From Methanorbis furvi (GTDB lineage Archaea > Halobacteriota > Methanomicrobia > Methanomicrobiales > Methanocorpusculaceae), in the NCBI RefSeq assembly GCF_032714615.1, contig NZ_JAWDKA010000006.1, forward strand, positions 1 to 64,000: 64,000 bases of DNA. The letters run 5' to 3'. Of this stretch, positions 62,132 through 64,000 are shown piece after piece. Position numbers and translations under genes: made by a program. Positions within the stretch are counted from its first letter, which is position 1. Every line of letters starts with the position of its first letter. The notes below the pieces were generated by a model, which was given only the letters and a program-made list of their open reading frames with translations, was not told where the DNA came from and did not search any database.

Positions 62132-62802
62132 CTTCGCACGACTGCTGCTGCACCAAGCAGTGCGAGTACCGGCAGAAGGGCACAGACCGGCGCTTTGGTC
62201 GGAGCTGCTGGGACCGTTGATCCTGCCGCCGCCGTGGTAGTGGTTACTGCACCTGCTGTCGACTTGAGATCAGCAACAACATTTGCGGTTGCCAGATTTT
62301 TCGGCTTCACATCAACCATCATCGCATAATCGTCGTACCCGTCCTTCTTTACCTGTACATAATGCAGACCAAGCTTCGCGTTGTCGATGGACAAGGATCC
62401 GCCGGAGATTTTTCCATAGTAGCTGTTGTCCATGTACACCTCGGCATCCTCGGCATTTGAGCTGACCACGACAATACCGAAGTCCTTGGAGTGTTCTGTC
62501 TTCTTGCTGACCGGAACCGTCATGCTGACATCCTGTCCTGCGGGAACATATGCCGAGCCTCTCCATATATCATACGTGTTTCCTGGAATTTCGACGCGGA
62601 GATTGATCATTGCGTCACCCGGAACGATTACTGATACCGGAGCGTATCCGACAAACTTTCCTGATACCCAGACATCAGCTCCGTCTGGATCTGAGTTGAT
62701 GGTCAGTCTTCCTTCATCGCTTTCCATTGCCGCAACCGCTGCCGCTCCAACGGATGCGAGGAGACATATGGATATAAGAATTATGCATATCTGTTTTTTC
62801 AT
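62128..62802 (-). CDS. PEGA-domain surface protein with C-terminal sorting-like tail
   Basis: This 224-residue protein has a signal peptide and a PEGA domain (LTINSDPDGADVWVSGKFVG, then YAPVSVIVPGD; about 33-75). A second PEGA-like unit (VVVSSNAEDAEVYMDNSYYG; about 112-160) follows, then a Thr/Ala-rich stalk. The C-terminus is Pro-Thr-Lys-Ala-Pro, a hydrophobic stretch and Val-Val-Arg-Arg. It is a diverged copy of the next gene upstream (62833), about 30 bases away, so the pair arose by tandem duplication. Confidence 0.82.
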   Translation of the reverse strand: MKKQICIILISICLLASVGAAAVAAMESDEGRLTINSDPDGADVWVSGKFVGYAPVSVIVPGDAMINLRVEIPGNTYDIWRGSAYVPAGQDVSMTVPVSKKTEHSKDFGIVVVSSNAEDAEVYMDNSYYGKISGGSLSIDNAKLGLHYVQVKKDGYDDYAMMVDVKPKNLATANVVADLKSTAGAVTTTTAAAGSTVPAAPTKAPVCALLPVLALLGAAAVVRR

Positions 62803-62832
62803 ACTAACACCTCATCTTCGGATCTATTAAAC

Positions 62833-63492
62833 TCATCGCCCGATTTTTCGGACCGCTGCAAGGAGTCCGAGTACGGCAAATCCGATGAGGGGGCTTGGGG
62901 ATTTGGTTGGTGCGGGGGGCACTGCTTCTGTTGTTGGGACCACTGTTGCGGCTGTTGCAAGCGGTGTGAGGTCTGCTTCAACGGTTGTTGTGGCAATATT
63001 TTTCGGCAGCACTTCAACGAGTTTGGTGTAGGTGGTGTAGCCGGGTTTTTGTACCAGTACCTGATGGAGTCCGAGCCGGATCTCATCTTTGGCGAGCCTT
63101 CCGTCCGTGATTACTCCGATGTATCCGTTGTCCAGATACACCTCAGCGCCTTCGGCGTTGGAGGTGACGACCAAGTAGCCGGTGGTGCGGATTTTGTCCT
63201 CGGTTTTGTAGAGTTTTGCGGTGTAGGTGATGTGTTCTCCTTTGGGAACATAGACCGATCCCCGCCAGATGTCATAGGATCCGCCGTGCCGCTGAATCAT
63301 GACCGAGACGGTTGATCCTCCGGGGACTTCGACTGTTGTTGGTGTGTAGCCGACGAACTGATCTGATATTCTGAGATCGGCTCCTCCGGGTATTGAGTCT
63401 ACTGTGAGTTTGCTGACGGTCTCGTCAGCCATTGCGGTTGGTACGGCAAGCAGGAGTACTAGGAGTGTCAGACTGATCAGATAGAGCTTCAT
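62833..63492 (-). CDS. PEGA-domain surface protein, paralogue
   Basis: The 219-residue protein has the same layout as its downstream neighbour: signal peptide, PEGA unit 1 (LTVDSIPGGADLRISDQFVG, about 29-48), the shared YDIWRGSVYVPKGEHITYT, and PEGA unit 2 (LVVTSNAEGAEVYLDNGYIG). The end is a Pro/Thr stalk and Pro-Thr-Lys-Ser-Pro, a hydrophobic segment and a basic tail. It is first in a three-gene unit 62833-62128-61529. The ligand is unknown; PEGA domains usually take part in surface or cell-wall contacts. Confidence 0.82.
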   Translation of the reverse strand: MKLYLISLTLLVLLLAVPTAMADETVSKLTVDSIPGGADLRISDQFVGYTPTTVEVPGGSTVSVMIQRHGGSYDIWRGSVYVPKGEHITYTAKLYKTEDKIRTTGYLVVTSNAEGAEVYLDNGYIGVITDGRLAKDEIRLGLHQVLVQKPGYTTYTKLVEVLPKNIATTTVEADLTPLATAATVVPTTEAVPPAPTKSPSPLIGFAVLGLLAAVRKIGR

Positions 63493-63568
63493 GATGATTA
63501 GATCATATCCAGAAATGATAAAAGGATCGCACGTGACAAGGGGGTTGTGTCTTTATTTCTGAGCTGCT

Positions 63569-63834
63569 CACTGCTCCGCCCACGGAAAAACGGAACGCAT
63601 GCCTCCGGCCTGCTTACTGCTTCGCAGGAACACACGGAAATTTCACGGAAAAAAACATCACGGAGCAGACGTGAACAGTACGGAAATATTTCTAATACTG
63701 ATGTTCAAACCACCGAATGAAAATGGGATTGGAATTTGATTTTTCATATCAAATGAATTATTTTCTTGATTCCGTGATTTTTTTCCGTGCCTATTCCGTG
63801 TACTCAGTGTGTTCCGTGGGCGGAGCTATGACGA
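63569..63834. repeat. Intergenic palindromic element, family A, copy 5
   Basis: The left arm starts CTGCTCCGCCCACGGAAAAAC, carries an inserted stretch (CGCATGCCTCCGGCCTGC and following) and continues with ATCACGGAGCAGACGTGAAC. The right arm ends GTGTTCCGTGGGCGGAGC. The right inner core (GTTCACGTCTGC) is missing and the centre differs from copies 1-3. It separates the PEGA operon from the divergent TerC-like gene. Confidence 0.8.
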
Positions 63835-63896
63835 ATAATGGGTAGTACAGTGCTGACCTGACCGGATGAGAGTATTAATTACATATCAGCCCAAAC

Positions 63897-64000
63897 ATGT
63901 CCCTATTTACCATGGAGATTGCATACGCCGTACTGGTGGTACTCGGTCTTGTCGCGTTTGAGACGGTGGCAAGTATCGATAATGCAATCATCAATGCCGA
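63897..64000 (+). CDS. TerC/DUF475-like integral membrane protein, 3' truncated
   Basis: The window ends 34 codons into this frame, which starts at ATG 63897. It encodes a hydrophobic helix followed by FETVASIDNAIINA. The SIDNAIINA part resembles the (S/F)DNAxVNA motif in the first helix of the TerC and DUF475 families, where the Asp is thought to bind metal. A TATA-like ATTAATTACATAT lies 17-30 bases upstream and there is no Shine-Dalgarno, so the mRNA may be leaderless. The rest of the gene is outside the window. Confidence 0.6.
   Translation, partial: MSLFTMEIAYAVLVVLGLVAFETVASIDNAIINA

Overview
The window is a piece of chromosome from a hydrogenotrophic methanogen of the order Methanomicrobiales, most like Methanocorpusculum. 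It carries the complete methyl-coenzyme M reductase operon (mcrBDCGA), the complete methyl-H4MPT:coenzyme M methyltransferase operon (mtr), and the single genes mer and mtd. Archaeal-type ribosomal proteins, a CetZ/FtsZ-like protein, DUF3821 and PEGA surface proteins and a PGF-CTERM tail fit the same group. The genus call rests on recalled family features, not on a search.

Layout. 1-5.9 kb: tail of an S-layer-like protein, AMP phosphorylase, tRNA-Ser, Cbf5/TruB, HemD, a TctA-like membrane protein and an orphan integrase. 6-12 kb: a repeat-domain surface protein, tRNA-Arg, a dUTPase-like enzyme, a large tubulin-family protein with a repetitive tail, and mer. 12-18.6 kb: iorAB, tRNA-Ile, a hypothetical protein, an AEC transporter, mtd, and a divergent Tfx-type regulator. 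18.6-31.8 kb: a roughly 550-nt hairpin-rich leader, then the ribosomal protein cluster L3 to L15 and secY, with the RNase P protein Rpp29 inside it. 32-40 kb: adk, an EMC3/YidC-like insertase and cmk, then a minus-strand block of RNA-modification and information-processing genes (trmY, pus10, rpl21e, rpoF, DUF655, ksgA, a HemK-like methylase). 40-53 kb: a DUF3821 surface protein, mcr and mtr. 53-64 kb: a TPR-like protein with a double receptor-like surface protein, a copper ATPase between two large palindromic elements, DUF2115, two PEGA surface proteins, and the start of a TerC-like gene.

Together mtd, mer, mtr and mcr cover four consecutive steps from methylene-H4MPT to methane. The clearest oddity is in mtr: after mtrF, where mtrG is expected, there is a second, nearly identical copy of the MtrA cobamide domain fused in frame to MtrG.

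The second main theme is intergenic. Two families of long palindromic non-coding elements are scattered between genes. Family A ends in the sequence GCTCCGCCCACGGAA and has five full and two partial copies. Family B has two full copies and one deleted copy. The arms of family B differ by paired changes that preserve hairpins, so folding seems to be under selection.
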